Counted from the first letter of the stretch, positions 49,568 through 61,233 are shown. The stretch: DNA of 64,000 nt from Andrena cerasifolii (GCF_050908995.1 NC_135120.1:17187433-17251432); one strand, 5' to 3'. The notes: generated by a model not told the origin, from the sequence alone. Made by a program: numbers and translations.

Positions 49568-50541
49568 GGGTAGATGTACCGTTTGTGGCCATTGCACTGT
49601 TTTTGGCCATGTGTATAATTATCTTACTTTTAAACTGCTTGCAGATCATTATTATGTGGAGAATTTCACATCATAATTATTTTGTTTAGTATACCGCCAG
49701 AGATATAAGGTTACATTTATTGCTTACACGGAAAAATATTATATTTTTTAAGAAGTGGCTAAAACTGGTACAATACCTTAGGGGGAGGTTCCGGTCTAAA
49801 AGTCGATTTTTTTTTTATTTCGTTTTTCGAATGTTCACCTTTTAGGAATGCGTGTTTAAAGGATTTGTTGAAATTCGTAAAATTCCCGAATTTATAGGCA
49901 TTTGAGTAGCGGCAAATGCATGGGTAACACCCGGCCACTCGGCACTCACGTAAAGCTTTAAACGCGTTTTTCTCGAAACAGTGTTCTCAAAACGGTGGGA
50001 CCTGTATCTCCAAAAGTTATTATCCGATTCGAATGAAACCTTTTTTTTACTTGGAAGAATATACTTCTGGCTATGAGGGAAACCAGAAAAAAACAAAAAA
50101 TTGAAAATTTATATTTTTCCAAGGCGTTGAAAGGACGAAAAATATAGGGAAAATGTGATTTCAAACTTCAAGTGTGTTTGTTTTCTAAAACAATATCATT
50201 TTTGCATTTTTTTCTGGTTTCCCCCCTAGCAAGAAGTATATACTTCAAAATAAAACAAGTTTCATTCGAATCGGATAATAACTTTTGGAGATGCAGGTCC
50301 CACAGATTTGGATCAACTTTTTGACGCCTTGACTTTAACGACTCCCCAGTGCCGTCTGTAATGATTAATTATAAAACAAAAAATATATTTCTATAACTTA
50401 CGACATCCTTAATACAGTGCAAAAAGTCTCATTAAATTATATATAGTAGTTTTCCTTGAATTAATTCCTAAAGATCACCTATTTTGGGGGGCACTAGACC
50501 GGAACCTCGCCTTAAAGTGGCCACAAATGGTGCATCTACCC
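49568..50541. mobile_element. small outer TIR element interrupted by the TTAA MITE
   Basis: GGGTAGATGTACCGTTTGTG (from 49568) and its inverted partner ending CATCTACCC (50541) lie outside the TTAA element. Taking out 49782-50511 and one TTAA leaves an element of about 240 bp. GTGGCCA-type motifs repeat inside (49585 and 49605 on the left, 50519 on the right). No clear target duplication is seen, so the superfamily is open and the ends are approximate. Confidence 0.65.
49782..50511. mobile_element. TTAA-type MITE nested inside another TIR element
   Basis: The ends GGGGAGGTTCCGGTCTA and TAGACCGGAACCTCGCC are inverted with one mismatch. TTAA lies on the right (50512-50515) and its one-base variant TTAG on the left (49778-49781). 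A second inner inverted pair contains ATTCGAATCGGATAATAAC (about 50255-50280) against GTTATTATCCGATTCGAAT (about 50015-50035). The length (730 bp) matches the two other TTAA elements (717 and 710 bp). Confidence 0.85.
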
Positions 50542-51577
50542 TAGCTGGAGCGAATTGAACCCTGGCGGGGAGGTAAACAGTGGGAAAGGTGTATTTAAAA
50601 ATCTGTCTCGCAGTTCTGTGTTTTAACGACTGTTTGCGTGCCGCTGTCTCGAATAATTTCAGTATTTCGCGAGTATCCGACTTCATTAACGGATGATCTG
50701 GTTCCGCTGTGTGACGTTCCCGGCGAACATGTTGCATTGGAGCACGTATGACCTGGCTTTGGGTAGAGTAAATTTTTTGCAGCAACACGTAACGGGAATT
50801 CTTTCTTTATCGCGTGCTCTCGCGAGGAAGGTTGAACGTTTCAAAGGGTGATCGCCAGGGGGAGATCAATAGGCGGCAGTTCTTGACATGACTCTACTTG
50901 TCCGCATGGCGCGGGCTCTGTTTTCAACGGCTATGGAAAATATCGCTCGCGCACGGCCGAACACGGCTCCTTTTCACCGTAAGTGCTTCGAGTATCTTGC
51001 GCGGCCCTTGTCGAGGTAGAATGAATGCGAAAGGCCTGGGGTACATACGTGGGGCACGTAGGGGGTCACGCAGGGTGGGGAGCAGGTTGTTGCAGCAGTG
51101 TAAACGTACGCGCTACGGCCACTCGTGCGAACGAGATTGTATTTGCCGCAGTGCAGGACTACCGGCAACAGGATAGTTATGCACCAGCCGTTCCACCCTG
51201 TACTTTCGAGCCACTCCGCTCCGCGAGAACCATTCGGATATTCATGCGTTCTGAAGTGATCGCTGGACCCCCGCCTCCGTTGTCCGATTCGAAATTGCTC
51301 GAATAAATTGCGCGGATCCCGTGCCCCGAGCAAACGAATACGCGATTACACTTGTAATTGACTTTTTTTCCGTCCATCCTGTTTGCCCTCCTGCCGCTTC
51401 GGAGCGTTCGTACGCACCAACCAAATCAGGGGCTGACGAAATGAGCGTCGAGTTCGATGCGAAGGTGTCCCGATGTAGATACTGTAATCTATTTAGGCAT
51501 TTGTTTTAATAAACAGGGTCGTCGATTCTACCCCGATGAATATCTTCGTGGAACAAAGCTGCCTGCTGGCAACGTTA

Positions 51578-52760
51578 AGCCGGGTCCAGACCTGAATGAG
51601 TATACGCTGAGCAGGCTGAGCGTGCACGAATATTCTGATGTGGACGGGTGAAACGGTAGCCAGGACCGCATGCTTCTACGTCAGAAAGGGTGAGCGTGAA
51701 CGCATACGCTAGTGTGGACGTGTCATTCGTGGTGACTCGGCGCATGCGACCCGACTCGCGAATGCAGTGAATGTTTTCTTCCGCACATCAAAGGGAGTTT
51801 GGAGTGCATTGCGTTCAGCGTGGAAGATAGAAGCAGATGTGATACTTTTCTAAAATCCTCGATGTCTTGGATTTTCATGATATTGACATATATGGTAGCC
51901 CATTTGAAATTAGGGACGGTTAAGTCCTCATTTTTACAGATTCGAAATTGTTTAAAAAATGCAAATCTTCAAAGTTAGCTGCTTTCGGCGATTTTTACGA
52001 AACCCGCCTACAGAAATTAATTTTAATGACCTAAATTATTGAAGGTGAATGGATTTAATCCATTGCTAATATTGTCATAAACAGTTAATCAGAAATCTAA
52101 AAATTACATTTTTAACAATATAATGCAATTACCATACGATAGACTTTAAAGCTCTATTTTACTAAATAATTTGTCTTTCTTTTCTCCACTACACCCTGCA
52201 TTGTTCTTAATTCATACAGCCAGCGACTCGCTGTTGTGTTAAAAAGTCACACGAGACTATTTTCAACGAATTCAACTTGAAATGATATAAATCAATTTTT
52301 CATGAAATTTCTCATTATGGTCCGAATTCCGTCGTTCTTGGTGTCAGTTTCATTGGCGAACCATAAGGAATCAATTAACGTCGTTCTCGCAAAGATCTGG
52401 TGAAAAATTCGGGACTCTTGGACATTTCTGACTTTTTAATGGTATTCCAACCGTTTCGAGGGTCGAAACCCATAAATTCGGTGAAGCACTGCAGGGGGTT
52501 GTCCTCGCCACGGGGTACCAGGTGGCGCCTCTTTGACAGGCGTCGCTGAAGAATCACCCTGTATTGGTAAACAGGATGACTCCGAGGGTTGAGCTGTAAG
52601 TTTATTTAGCTAATCACAGCATCTTTACGACTGCGGAGTGGGCTAAGCTAAGCACAGAAGTTGGCGAAGAAAGACACAGTGGCACTTTCGACCCTCCGCA
52701 TGCGTCATTCGTGCGCGCTCAACCTGCTCAGCGTATACGCATTCAGGTCTGGACCCGGCT
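51578..52760. mobile_element. Harbinger-like non-autonomous element (1,183 bp)
   Basis: 53-bp terminal inverted repeats (51578-51630 and 52708-52760) match at 50 of 53 positions, starting AGCCGGGTCCAGACCTGAAT. A 3-bp duplication TTA flanks the element (51575-51577 and 52761-52763), which fits the TWA target of PIF/Harbinger. No transposase frame is present. The AT-rich middle shows no other structure. Superfamily placement rests on the 3-bp target alone. Confidence 0.85.
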
Positions 52761-53124
52761 TTATTCGAGCACAGCATCCGAAAGTACAAGGTGAACCGTG
52801 AGAATATTATTCTTTGCAAGCTCAAAGATTACGCAGTACTAGTTACCGCGTTGCGCATAATTGCAGAGTGCGATAAAATGGGGAGAAAGAGAAAGGAAAT
52901 GAGATTTTCTTACGGAATAAAAGAACGGAGCGGTGCTTTTAGCAACGCGATAGATTAAAAGGCCCTTCTATTTTAATGACCTTTCCCCGGCCAATGTTCT
53001 ATAAGAAGCATGCAACAAAAGCTCGCATCGCGTTGCTAATTCACCGCCGTATTTAAAACGGATTCCCGCATAAAAGAATCTCTTGCCAGCGGATGCAAAC
53101 AGATTGTTCGCTTCTTGTTTCCAG

Positions 53125-53291
53125 AGGAAGCCGTGCACAGCACTCGACTGTTCGAGGCGGGTGCTTTGCAAGAATGGCAAACGCCGGAGAAAGGCCCTTA
53201 CTTTGACACAACGGTTCCATCGAACGTGACGGGCCTTGTGGGGAAAACCATTCAGCTCGTCTGCAAAGTGAAAAACCTTGGAAACAGAACG
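53125..53291 (+). CDS. dpr8: Dpr-family Ig protein, coding exon 2 (first half of Ig domain 1)
   Basis: This exon encodes residues 42-97 of the joined protein: a short linker, then the start of an N-terminal V-type Ig domain (PYFDTTVPSNVTGLVGKT, then LVCKVKNLGNRT). Cys88 is the B-strand cysteine of the Ig disulfide. NVT (75-77) and NRT (95-97) are N-glycosylation sequons. The acceptor is a pyrimidine tract ending ...TTTCCAG at 53124 and the donor is ACG|GTGAGT at 53292, phase 0. In Dpr proteins this domain binds DIP receptors at synapses. That role is known for the family and is not visible here. The opening motif and the VGKT...C spacing identify the Dpr family firmly. The closest member I recall is Drosophila Dpr8 (NVTGLVGKT, KNLGNRT); Dpr9 and Dpr21 are alternatives. 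The symbol is therefore less certain than the family. The antisense frame at 52968-53180 is a shadow. Confidence 0.95.
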
Positions 53292-56200
53292 GTGAGTATC
53301 ATTGTAATCGGCTGCTTACAACTTTGAGAAATTCGCGGCAAATAGTTGCCTTTAGCAGGCAGGGATCTGCACAATACGCTTGCCATTCAAAGAAACTGGG
53401 GATCCGCGTAAAACACGCCACGGAGGAGTACGCCTCCGTGTACTACGGTCCAAGTGCGCGTAACTTTCAGGGGCAGAAATCGGTCCCTAAAGCGTCACGT
53501 ATTACCGAATCGTTCAATAGAGCGGATGTCAAACATCGAGCATATCGAGCCAACTGATTTGTGTCGGTAGCACGCGAGCAATTCAAAGAATAACAATCGA
53601 AACCTGCTGAATTGGAGGACGTAAATGCAGCAGCAACTATGCAGCAGGTAGGACGTCAATAGAAGTGTTCGCGACGTAGATTAATTCGCAAGTTACTGAC
53701 GTGGCAATGGTAACGAAACGTTTCGACAGCCCCCCTGTTTACACTTCCGTTTGTTGCAAGTTGTGGAAGGGCGACAAGGTTCCCTACGGGTTAATCGCGT
53801 TGAAAAGCAATCGGCGATTGTTCTAGTTATGCAATTATCAGGCATGCTCTGAGATTCGAGCGGTGCGTTGAATAACTATGAAAGTCACTTGGTGGTATTC
53901 AAGAGAAACGTGGGAATTTTATTTCTTAATTTATTCCTCACGAATGCTTGCCAAGATTAAGTAGAAAAAGAAGCAGCTGCTGTCTGAGGATCCAGCAGTT
54001 TAGACAGCAGGCAGTGTGTTACATTTTTAATCCGAAAACTCGTCTCTATGCAAAGCATGCGCGCAGGCGGGTGGCTCGTTCAACTACGTGTGTACTGGCT
54101 AATACGTTTCGTTGATATCGTACGTTTCGCGGGTATAATGTCGCGATGCCGCGAGTAAAATTGAGATTTCCGCGACGCTGCGGAGGTGGGGCGAAATTAC
54201 ACAAAGTCTAGAGGCGGCGGGTGAAAGCGGCTAGGAGGGCCGAAAAGCGACGTTCCGCGAAGAAAAGTTTACCTGGCAGTGCTCCCACCTTCCGTCGCAT
54301 CTCGAATTGTGTTTGCTTTAAGAATTGGTTTCCTTTGCCGTCTACAGAATCGACGGCTTCTATGCGCGACGTTTCGCGAGGGAACACAAATACTTTACCG
54401 GGGAATTCGGAAGTTAATCCGAGGGGAAGAAGGCTCTGGCTCTCGCGATCAGTGGTTCCAGAGGGCGGGAGTGCCTCGATTCATTCTAGTTAGGGTTACC
54501 GGAACAAAAAATGAAAAAGGAGGACAATCTAGTCTGAAATCGTTTGAAAAAGGAGGACGTTGTAAAGTAAAACCAAATTTTAATTGTATTGAATCAGTAT
54601 TTAACACCTAACCCAGACATCCTTTTGGATACCATATAGCGTAATTGTATATTAATACGCCCGGAAGAGACGCCGCATTTTCGTATTCTCAAGTGCTATG
54701 TCGAATATGGCCTATTCTGGCCGATAAATATTCCACAGAGTTAATTTAACGTATTACAAAAGTTATATCACGAAAAACTATGAATTTTCAACTACTACGA
54801 TAGCAAAACTAAACTCGACGTATACCTATTGAGGCAAAGTGCGGTAGGCTTACCTAAAAAAATAGCAAAATCTTTAAACGTAATAATGGAAACACGTTCT
54901 CGCTTATTAATCTAACCTAAACGAACAGCCTAAAGCAAATAAAATCGACAGTGTTGTATTTTATTACCGATAACCCTGAAATACCAAAGGTGCGGCGTCT
55001 CTCCCAGTGCGGCATCTCTCCCGCAGTTACCCTAGTAGCCTTATTCCCTGTCAAACAGTCAGCGAAATAATAGTTAAGTAGCTGATTTCACGCAGCTATT
55101 TATTTAATCGGTCGTGTGAATTGATAGATAAAGATCGAATTGCACTTCGAAAGCAAGGAGAACTGATATCGATATCGTTTCTGCATCGGCCATTACGCGA
55201 GATACAAATGAATCGAACGTAATGAATGGACGGTGGCCTGGATTGTCCAGAATCGCAACGCGAATAGCAATGATTGCTTGGCGGCCGATCGAACGGTGGA
55301 GTGTAATCTGTTAAATTACGCCCGATAAAAACGATTGAAATTGCCGTTCAAGCAGCGAGACGATCGTTACGGGACAGCGCGTGGGTTATAACTGTTATGA
55401 CGGCCCCTGGATCATCGATTAGATTCCGTTCTAATTAACGGCCTCGAGAAGTTGGCGTATTGGCCGAACTTGCCTTAGGTACACACCTACATGCCGCTTT
55501 GCACGCTTTTCCATGGAACTTTGCCAATTTGCTTAGCCGCCGTATGAAAGGAAATCATCTTGAAATCGATGCTGTTGTAGTTGCTAACTAGTTATTATTA
55601 CAACGCTAGGTACAGAATCCTGAGTACCCATTTCATTTTTCGTACTTGGAGAGCAGGCTCGCGCTCCTATAGCAGGTAATAAATCTCGCGAAACGGGGCA
55701 TCCATCAGAGAGCATTGCTCAGATGTCACGCGAGGCTCGTGTGTACAGTTGGTGACGCGATTATTCCGGGAATTAAGTTTCTCGAGCTGAAAGCGACGTT
55801 CCTGCGATTCGCTTTAAAACGGTCTCTCAAGCTGGAAACCGGGCAACAGTCGCGCGGCGCGCTAATTGCAGGCGAGAAACGAAGAATTAACTGGACAGTA
55901 CTGGTGTCGCCCGGGCAGAGAAGTCCGTTTCAAAATTTAGCGAAAACGCCCCGAAATTGCTTAACGCGTGCGCGAAATAATCCGGCCCGACTGTAAGTGT
56001 GACTTCTCACCCCCGAAACCCCTGCGAAACCAGGTGCCCTGAAAGCATTATGTCATACGAACGAATACGGATCGTTAACAATGTAGCCGTCAGCGTTGAT
56101 AGGAAATAAAACGATTCTGTAAACAATGGATTCTATCAACGGAAGGCGAACGGCGTATAAGCTTAACGGGTTCGAGGGTGGTAAGTAATGGCGCAAGGGC

Positions 56201-57004
56201 GCGAGGGGCGGCGGGAAAGGGAGAAAAAGGGAAGTAAAAGTTGTATGATCCAATGCTGTAAAGAACGGAGTACGAGAGGTAATAAGCTAACGGCGAAGGT
56301 GTCGAGCGTAACATAATGCAGCGTGCTTGGGGCTGTGCATTATCTTCGGATACGACTTTTTCACGCCGGCATCGTCCCGGTCGTAAAGCGTCTTGAACGG
56401 CAGAGGTGTTCCGAAGGAAATTTAAAAGCGGCGCTTAATTGTAAAAGATTTTCCGGCCCGTGATATTGCCAGCGAAGGCTAGAAGGGCGCTGCTTTTTTT
56501 TGCCGGCGGGAAAGGCCGGCGCGCGTTTTCGTAGCGTGTTTTTTTACCGATACGAGCAGGATGTTTACGATATTGCGGTCAGCGGATAGCGCGTAACACA
56601 CGGACGGTGGATGTGTGGGTCGCGGATCGTCCCGCGTCTAATCATTTTTGTGTTTTAGAGGGTCGATTAATCCCCAGAGTGCGGTCTGACCTACCTTTCC
56701 CGTGCACAGTGGCCGGCATAGGGTTGGGTTAGGTTAGTCCGAGCAACCCTTAAAAATGAAAACAGTGGGCAGGGACGCGGTCGCGCCCGTACTTTATACG
56801 TTTATGCTCGGACCCATACTCAACCGTTATCTTTGCCCTAAAAAATAGCCGGACCTAATATCGACGTGCTTAATAACGCTGGATATAGAAGCTGATAGTC
56901 GCACCGGTACGATATAAGAGTCAACGAATCCAGTTCCCGGTGTTTGTCCGCGTAGCAGGCAATTATTAAACAAAATTAGTCTTTATTTATCTGTCTGTCG
57001 TTAG
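53292..57004 (+). other. intron 2 of the Dpr gene (3,713 bp)
   Basis: Phase-0 intron between the B and C strands of Ig domain 1, with GTGAGT donor and TTAG acceptor. Apart from the transposon relic at 54907-55032, I see no structured feature. A sequence starting TAGGGTTACCGG at 54487, with two GAAAAAGGAGGAC motifs just after it (near 54512 and 54548), looks like one end of another decayed element. Confidence 0.88.
54907..55032. mobile_element. right-end relic of the GGGTAATTGCGGGA element
   Basis: About 126 bp here match 21611-21738 closely, starting TTAATCTAACCTAAACGAAC and ending at the TIR followed by TA (55033-55034). The upstream part of the element is missing or too diverged to align by eye. 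An AGAGACGCCGCATTT stretch near 54667 may be a second scrap, since it resembles sequence near 20793. Confidence 0.85.
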
Positions 57005-57215
57005 GTGTCCTGGGTGAGGCATCGGGACATCCACTTGCTGACCGTAGGTAGGTACACGTACACGAGCGATCAGCGTTTCGAGGCGCTGCACACACCGCAC
57101 ACGGAGGAATGGACGCTGAAGATACGATATCCTCAGAAAAAGGACTCCGGTATCTATGAGTGCCAAATATCCACCACTCCACCCGTCGGCCATCCCCTGT
57201 ACCTCACCGTGGTTG
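57005..57215 (+). CDS. dpr8: Dpr-family Ig protein, coding exon 3 (second half of Ig domain 1)
   Basis: This exon encodes residues 98-167 and one base of the next codon. It contains the Dpr hallmark: VSWVRHRDIHLLTVG, then YTYTSDQRFEAL, WTLKIRYPQKKDSGIYECQIS and TTPPVGHPLYLTVV. Trp100 is the invariant C-strand tryptophan, DSGIYEC is the F-strand motif, and Cys150 pairs with Cys88 from exon 2. The acceptor AG is at 57003-57004. The donor is G|GTAAGT at 57216, phase 1, so the next exon should begin by completing a Glu or Gly codon before Ig domain 2. The frame stays open to 57316, but that tail is intron read-through. No exon with the Ig-2 features (a second Cys...Trp...DSGxYxC set) is visible down to 64000, so the gene runs off the window. 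The TTPP(V/I)GH ending is the feature that favours dpr8 over other Dprs. Confidence 0.97.
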
Positions 57216-58272
57216 GTAAGTCGTCCATCACTTTCCACCGCTACGTACCTCCGAGGAAGCATTGTGCTGTACATGCACACGGTTCCTTCGGCCCCTTGCA
57301 AACCGAGTGCCGATAAATCCGTGCTCGCGCGCGGCTTCATCGTAGCAAAACCTCGCCCAGCGAAACATGCAGACTCATGAATCGACACGATATTACGGGC
57401 ATAGAGAAAAAAGTGTACACTGCGACGCGAGTGGAGCTAACAGGCGGAAAGCCGAGGGGAGGGCCGGGGCTTTCGCGTTAAAACGCGAACGAACGACTCG
57501 CGAGAGGTGTCGCGAGTGAAATTACGCGGATATCGCAGTTTAGGGGGCGGTTATCGCGACAGAGTTTATAACCGAACAGATATCGCGGCAATGAAGCAGG
57601 TATCAGCAGTTTAATCGCACACGCGACGACGGCCACATGAAAGGAAACCGCGTTATTATTCCGCCGGCGCAATTATACGCGAACAAGTAACCGGGGGGGT
57701 ATCGAGCGACGAAAAGGCCAGAGCACGAGGGTGGAGGCATAGAATCTTCCGGTGACATAAACATCACGGTGGCAATCAACGGGGAACAATGTTCGACCGT
57801 AGAAGGTATCTGACGCAACGACCTATTAATTTTGAGGAAATTCTGCTCGGAAGACGGCGATACAGTTATTCGGTCGTTGTTCTAGATTCTAGACCGAAGA
57901 ATTTTACGAGGCGATGCGCCGTTTTTACGAGTCAGATTAGTTTCTCTAACGTGCGCTGTGCTGATGTGATACAGGTTTCACGGAACGGACGCCAAAGTTA
58001 GTATAAAGAGGGATTACTGTAATTCCCGCTGATCCTATTCAACTTTCAAATAAAAGAAGAAAGAAAGGGAAGTGCGCAACAGACACAGAGAAAACGTTCT
58101 TTCATCCTGAAAATGGGTGGAATAAGCTACCAAAGTTTACTAGGTTTACCTCCATTCGTGTACTTTGAAAGATTCATTGGATTTAAATGTGTTCTTAAAA
58201 AATCGATAAAATGAGGGTCAGCGGTTTGCAGAGTCACCCGAATAGTGAACATCGTGCCGTATCGCACGAGTA

Positions 58273-59108
58273 GGGGAGACCGGGACTGGAAGACCAGTTT
58301 TTCAGTCTTTGATTTTTAATAAATTACGTGGACGACATATCATTAAACCGGTTAGTACATTTGGCTGTCTGATCAAATTAGTAAAGTTGACTCAATGTGA
58401 CAACAATTAAGATATTTCAATGTTTTTCTAACACCTTCCGTGCTGGTCAACCAGCCCCATGATCGGGGTTGGTTGACTTATAGTGTGGGGTAGGTTGACT
58501 ATAGGTACAATCAGTTAAGAAAATGTTATTAGTAACTTACTTATCTCAGTGGTAATAAAATAACACAATGTCACTAGAGTTGTTTCATTATAAAATATTA
58601 ATTCTTTTCTTTCATATTTTAATAATAAACTGAATTTTTTTCAACTTAAACATAAATTATAATGTATTTATAACATAGAAAAATTTAAACCAAAAATAAA
58701 AATCGCTTTCTGAATAAAAAAATAACAATTTAAACCTTATTAACGTTATTAGTCAACCACTCCCGACCGATCATTTTGACTTCAAAAATCGATAAAACCT
58801 TCAATTATTTATGTATAATGAAAAATACTATGTCAATAGATCGTCGAATAAACAAACTTTAAAATAGTCCCTTAACATTTATTCTATTGTAACTATATAG
58901 AGCGTGACAAATTAAATTCTTTAAGAAAAAATATTTACTTACATAGTCAATTTTTCGACAAACCCTGATAACTGTTAAAAAACGTAAGATCGCGGGGTCG
59001 GACATAAATGCATGGCATAGTAGAAGTGACTTCTTTCTACAGTAAATCGTTCCGCAGTAGAGCAAACATCGGTGCAAAGTTATTAATAATTAGTCAACCT
59101 ACCCCTTG
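58273..59108. mobile_element. one-ended relative of the GGGGAGACC family
   Basis: The left end GGGGAGACCGGGACTGG follows TA at 58271-58272. The AT-rich interior repeats motifs such as GGTTGACT and GTCAACC next to CCCC or GGGG (58455-58500, 58750, 59092), as in the other copies. No matching right terminus is visible. The right edge near 59108 is a guess based on the last AGTCAACCTACCCC motif. Confidence 0.55.
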
Positions 59109-60137
59109 GGACAACGAGACCCAGTCACCCTTTAACGATTGCAAATTCCGACTCGCTGGTAAGGCTATTATATTTGCAGAACGTTGGTCGCGATAATTAT
59201 ATGATCGGTCTGACGGTCGTGGTTGCAACCGTTCGTATAAATTTCCCATTTGCATATGCCGAGCGGCGCGGCGGTGCACCAGATACAAATCTATAAATCG
59301 AGGCGCAATTTCTTCGCTGCGTCGCCCGTGATGTACATGTATGGTCGAATAAGGGAGGAGCGAGAGACTTTCCAGCCAATATCCGAGCGTATACGTTAGG
59401 ACAGGCTTTCCGGAGCTTCTTCCCAACCGCGGCGGCCACATTCTTCCTGGAACTCACGAAAATCCCGAACAATAAATTACGCTGCAAGTGGATTGCTCGA
59501 ATTGAAACTGAAAGCTTTCGCTCCGAGCGCACAGAAATCGCGACCGATGATGTATCGTGTTTAGCCAATTTCCTGGGAGTAGAATCCGCTTAAAGAAAGT
59601 CACTCTGTAATCATTCTTACCGCGACTTGTCTGGAACTCGACCGGCAACTTTAAAGTTTCAAGTCCGATCGAGCAGTTCGCACGAGGTGAAAAGTTGTAA
59701 ATCAGGAAAAGCACGAGGGTATCGATGGAGGGGCTGGGAAGTAAATGGCGAGGTTGTTCTCGATTCGTAGACGCAATTTCAGCAGCCATCTCGAGCGACC
59801 GAACGATGGCAACTCGTTCGAGATACGCTTCTGCAAGGCGGAAATTTCTGGAGGGATCCGGTCCTCGGGGGTAAACGAGGCGATCTTGGGAATTGTAAAT
59901 CAACGCGGGAACGTTCAATCGAGGAAAAATTGACAGGATTTCGATACGGTTGGAAAGCCGTTTGCTAGCTACGTTGCTCCTGATGGGAGTGTAATTTTAA
60001 ATTCGTATGCATCGCGTACGCTCCGGTGGACCGACGAATTCAAACGAGCTTCGAAAGTAGAGGCAGACCCTGGATGTTTCTTTTCCTCGCGGTAAATTAA
60101 GCGCTGGATAGTTAAAGACTGGCTAGGAAAAGACGAA

Positions 60138-60166
60138 GTAGAAGAAGAAGAAGAAGAAGAAGAAGT
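60138..60166. repeat. (GAA)n microsatellite
   Basis: About eight GAA units. Frames across it (poly-Ser and poly-Leu on the minus strand) are artefacts. Confidence 0.92.
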
Positions 60167-60936
60167 CGAAAGAAGGAGTAAAAAGGGAACGGACTTTGAT
60201 AGATAACGATTGAAGAGCAGGAAGAGATATCGGAGGCCGGGGGGCAGCAGATTCCGGCTATTTCTCTTCTTCCATTTCTTTTCACGAGCAATAGCTTCAT
60301 TAGCTTCGGTGATAATTGGCTCCGTGCGTGACTCGCTTTCGCAAAACACTGTCCGATCCTTGACGTCGTTATCCTTCGGAGGCCAATCCTAGACGACCGT
60401 TCCTTTTTCCTCGTCTCGGAACGAGTCTAATCGTAAGTCCTGGATATCCGGTTCTGTGTAGGACTCAAAGGAATCACTTGATTTCTCTTCCCTGCCATCC
60501 CGCGGCTTTAACCGTTACCAGCTTACCCAGGGTCCGGTAATGGTCGTGGACGTTGATCGATCGTTGGTCCTCTGGATCCAATTGGATTCGCCGATCCTTC
60601 GGACAGCGTGCAAGTAGTGTGCTGAAAACCAGAAAGCCTGATTGTATCGTAAGTGTACATGCTCCGGTACGATGAATTTCAAGTGATTACTTGGTACCGG
60701 GCGAAACTGCAGAAACTTGGATTTTATGAAACTGGAGGGAGCAGCATCTAAGATGTACACGCCGTAACTGTATATTAAAGGAAAGAGATTACACTTTATT
60801 TCTATCATGAAAACATCTTGAGTTATAAACTTCAAGCGAAGATGGATTTAGTCCGGAGTGATTTATTGAGCGCCGGAGAAATTAGTTCACTAAGCCAGAT
60901 CGTCGGAACCTTCGCCTGGGATCACGTAAATCCCTG

Positions 60937-61233
60937 GTGTATACCGTCAAATCAATCAGTAGGGCTGAGCCGCTGAATCGAATGACGGACTACACTGCTC
61001 GCATAAAAAATGAACTTAACATCGATCAAACCCAGCAGCCAACGCTTGATGGAGTGGACAAACATACCCTAGTTCAAATTTTAAGTGCAACACGAGAACA
61101 CCATAAAACTAAGAAGTTTGTAATAAAATTCAGAGTTAAAGGAAGGTTACGTTTAAATGAAGAATTACTTTCCGATTCGTCTGTCAAGCCAGTGCAGACT
61201 GAAAGTCAAGACCAAGCGCAAGTGCATAGTTAA
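60937..61233 (+). other. unassigned 98-codon ORF
   Basis: The frame encodes a polar, Lys/Glu/Gln-rich, possibly helical protein (NELNIDQTQQPTLDG, TREHHKTKKFVIKFRVKG) that looks less random than its neighbours. No domain is recognised. Another frame just upstream (60841 on) reads MDLVRSDLLSAGEISSL and stops at 60972. It could be a decayed retrocopy, a transposon gene piece or chance. I would not annotate it as a gene without homology. Confidence 0.2.

Larger units (their letters stand above)
17040..53124 (+). other. intron 1 of the Dpr gene (36,085 bp)
   Basis: This interval is bounded by a GTAAGC donor and a TTTCCAG acceptor with matching phase (1/1). It holds most of the transposable elements listed here. 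I found no other exon with a recognisable domain inside it. Very long 5' introns are usual for Dpr genes and often carry enhancers. The extent is an inference from the exon pairing. A small unseen exon would divide it. Confidence 0.65.

Noticed and set aside
54487..54630. TAGGGTTACCGG plus GGAGGAC motifs as a transposon
   Set aside because: Only one end is visible. The CTAACCCAGACATCC near 54609 does not make a convincing inverted partner.
56720..56745. GGGTTGGGTTAGGTTAG resembling the insect telomere repeat TTAGG
   Set aside because: Only about two degenerate units. Expected by chance and not a telomeric array.
57216..57316. Open extension of exon 3 beyond 57215
   Set aside because: It follows a consensus GTAAGT donor, and the residues after TVV do not continue an Ig fold. 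It is intron read-through.
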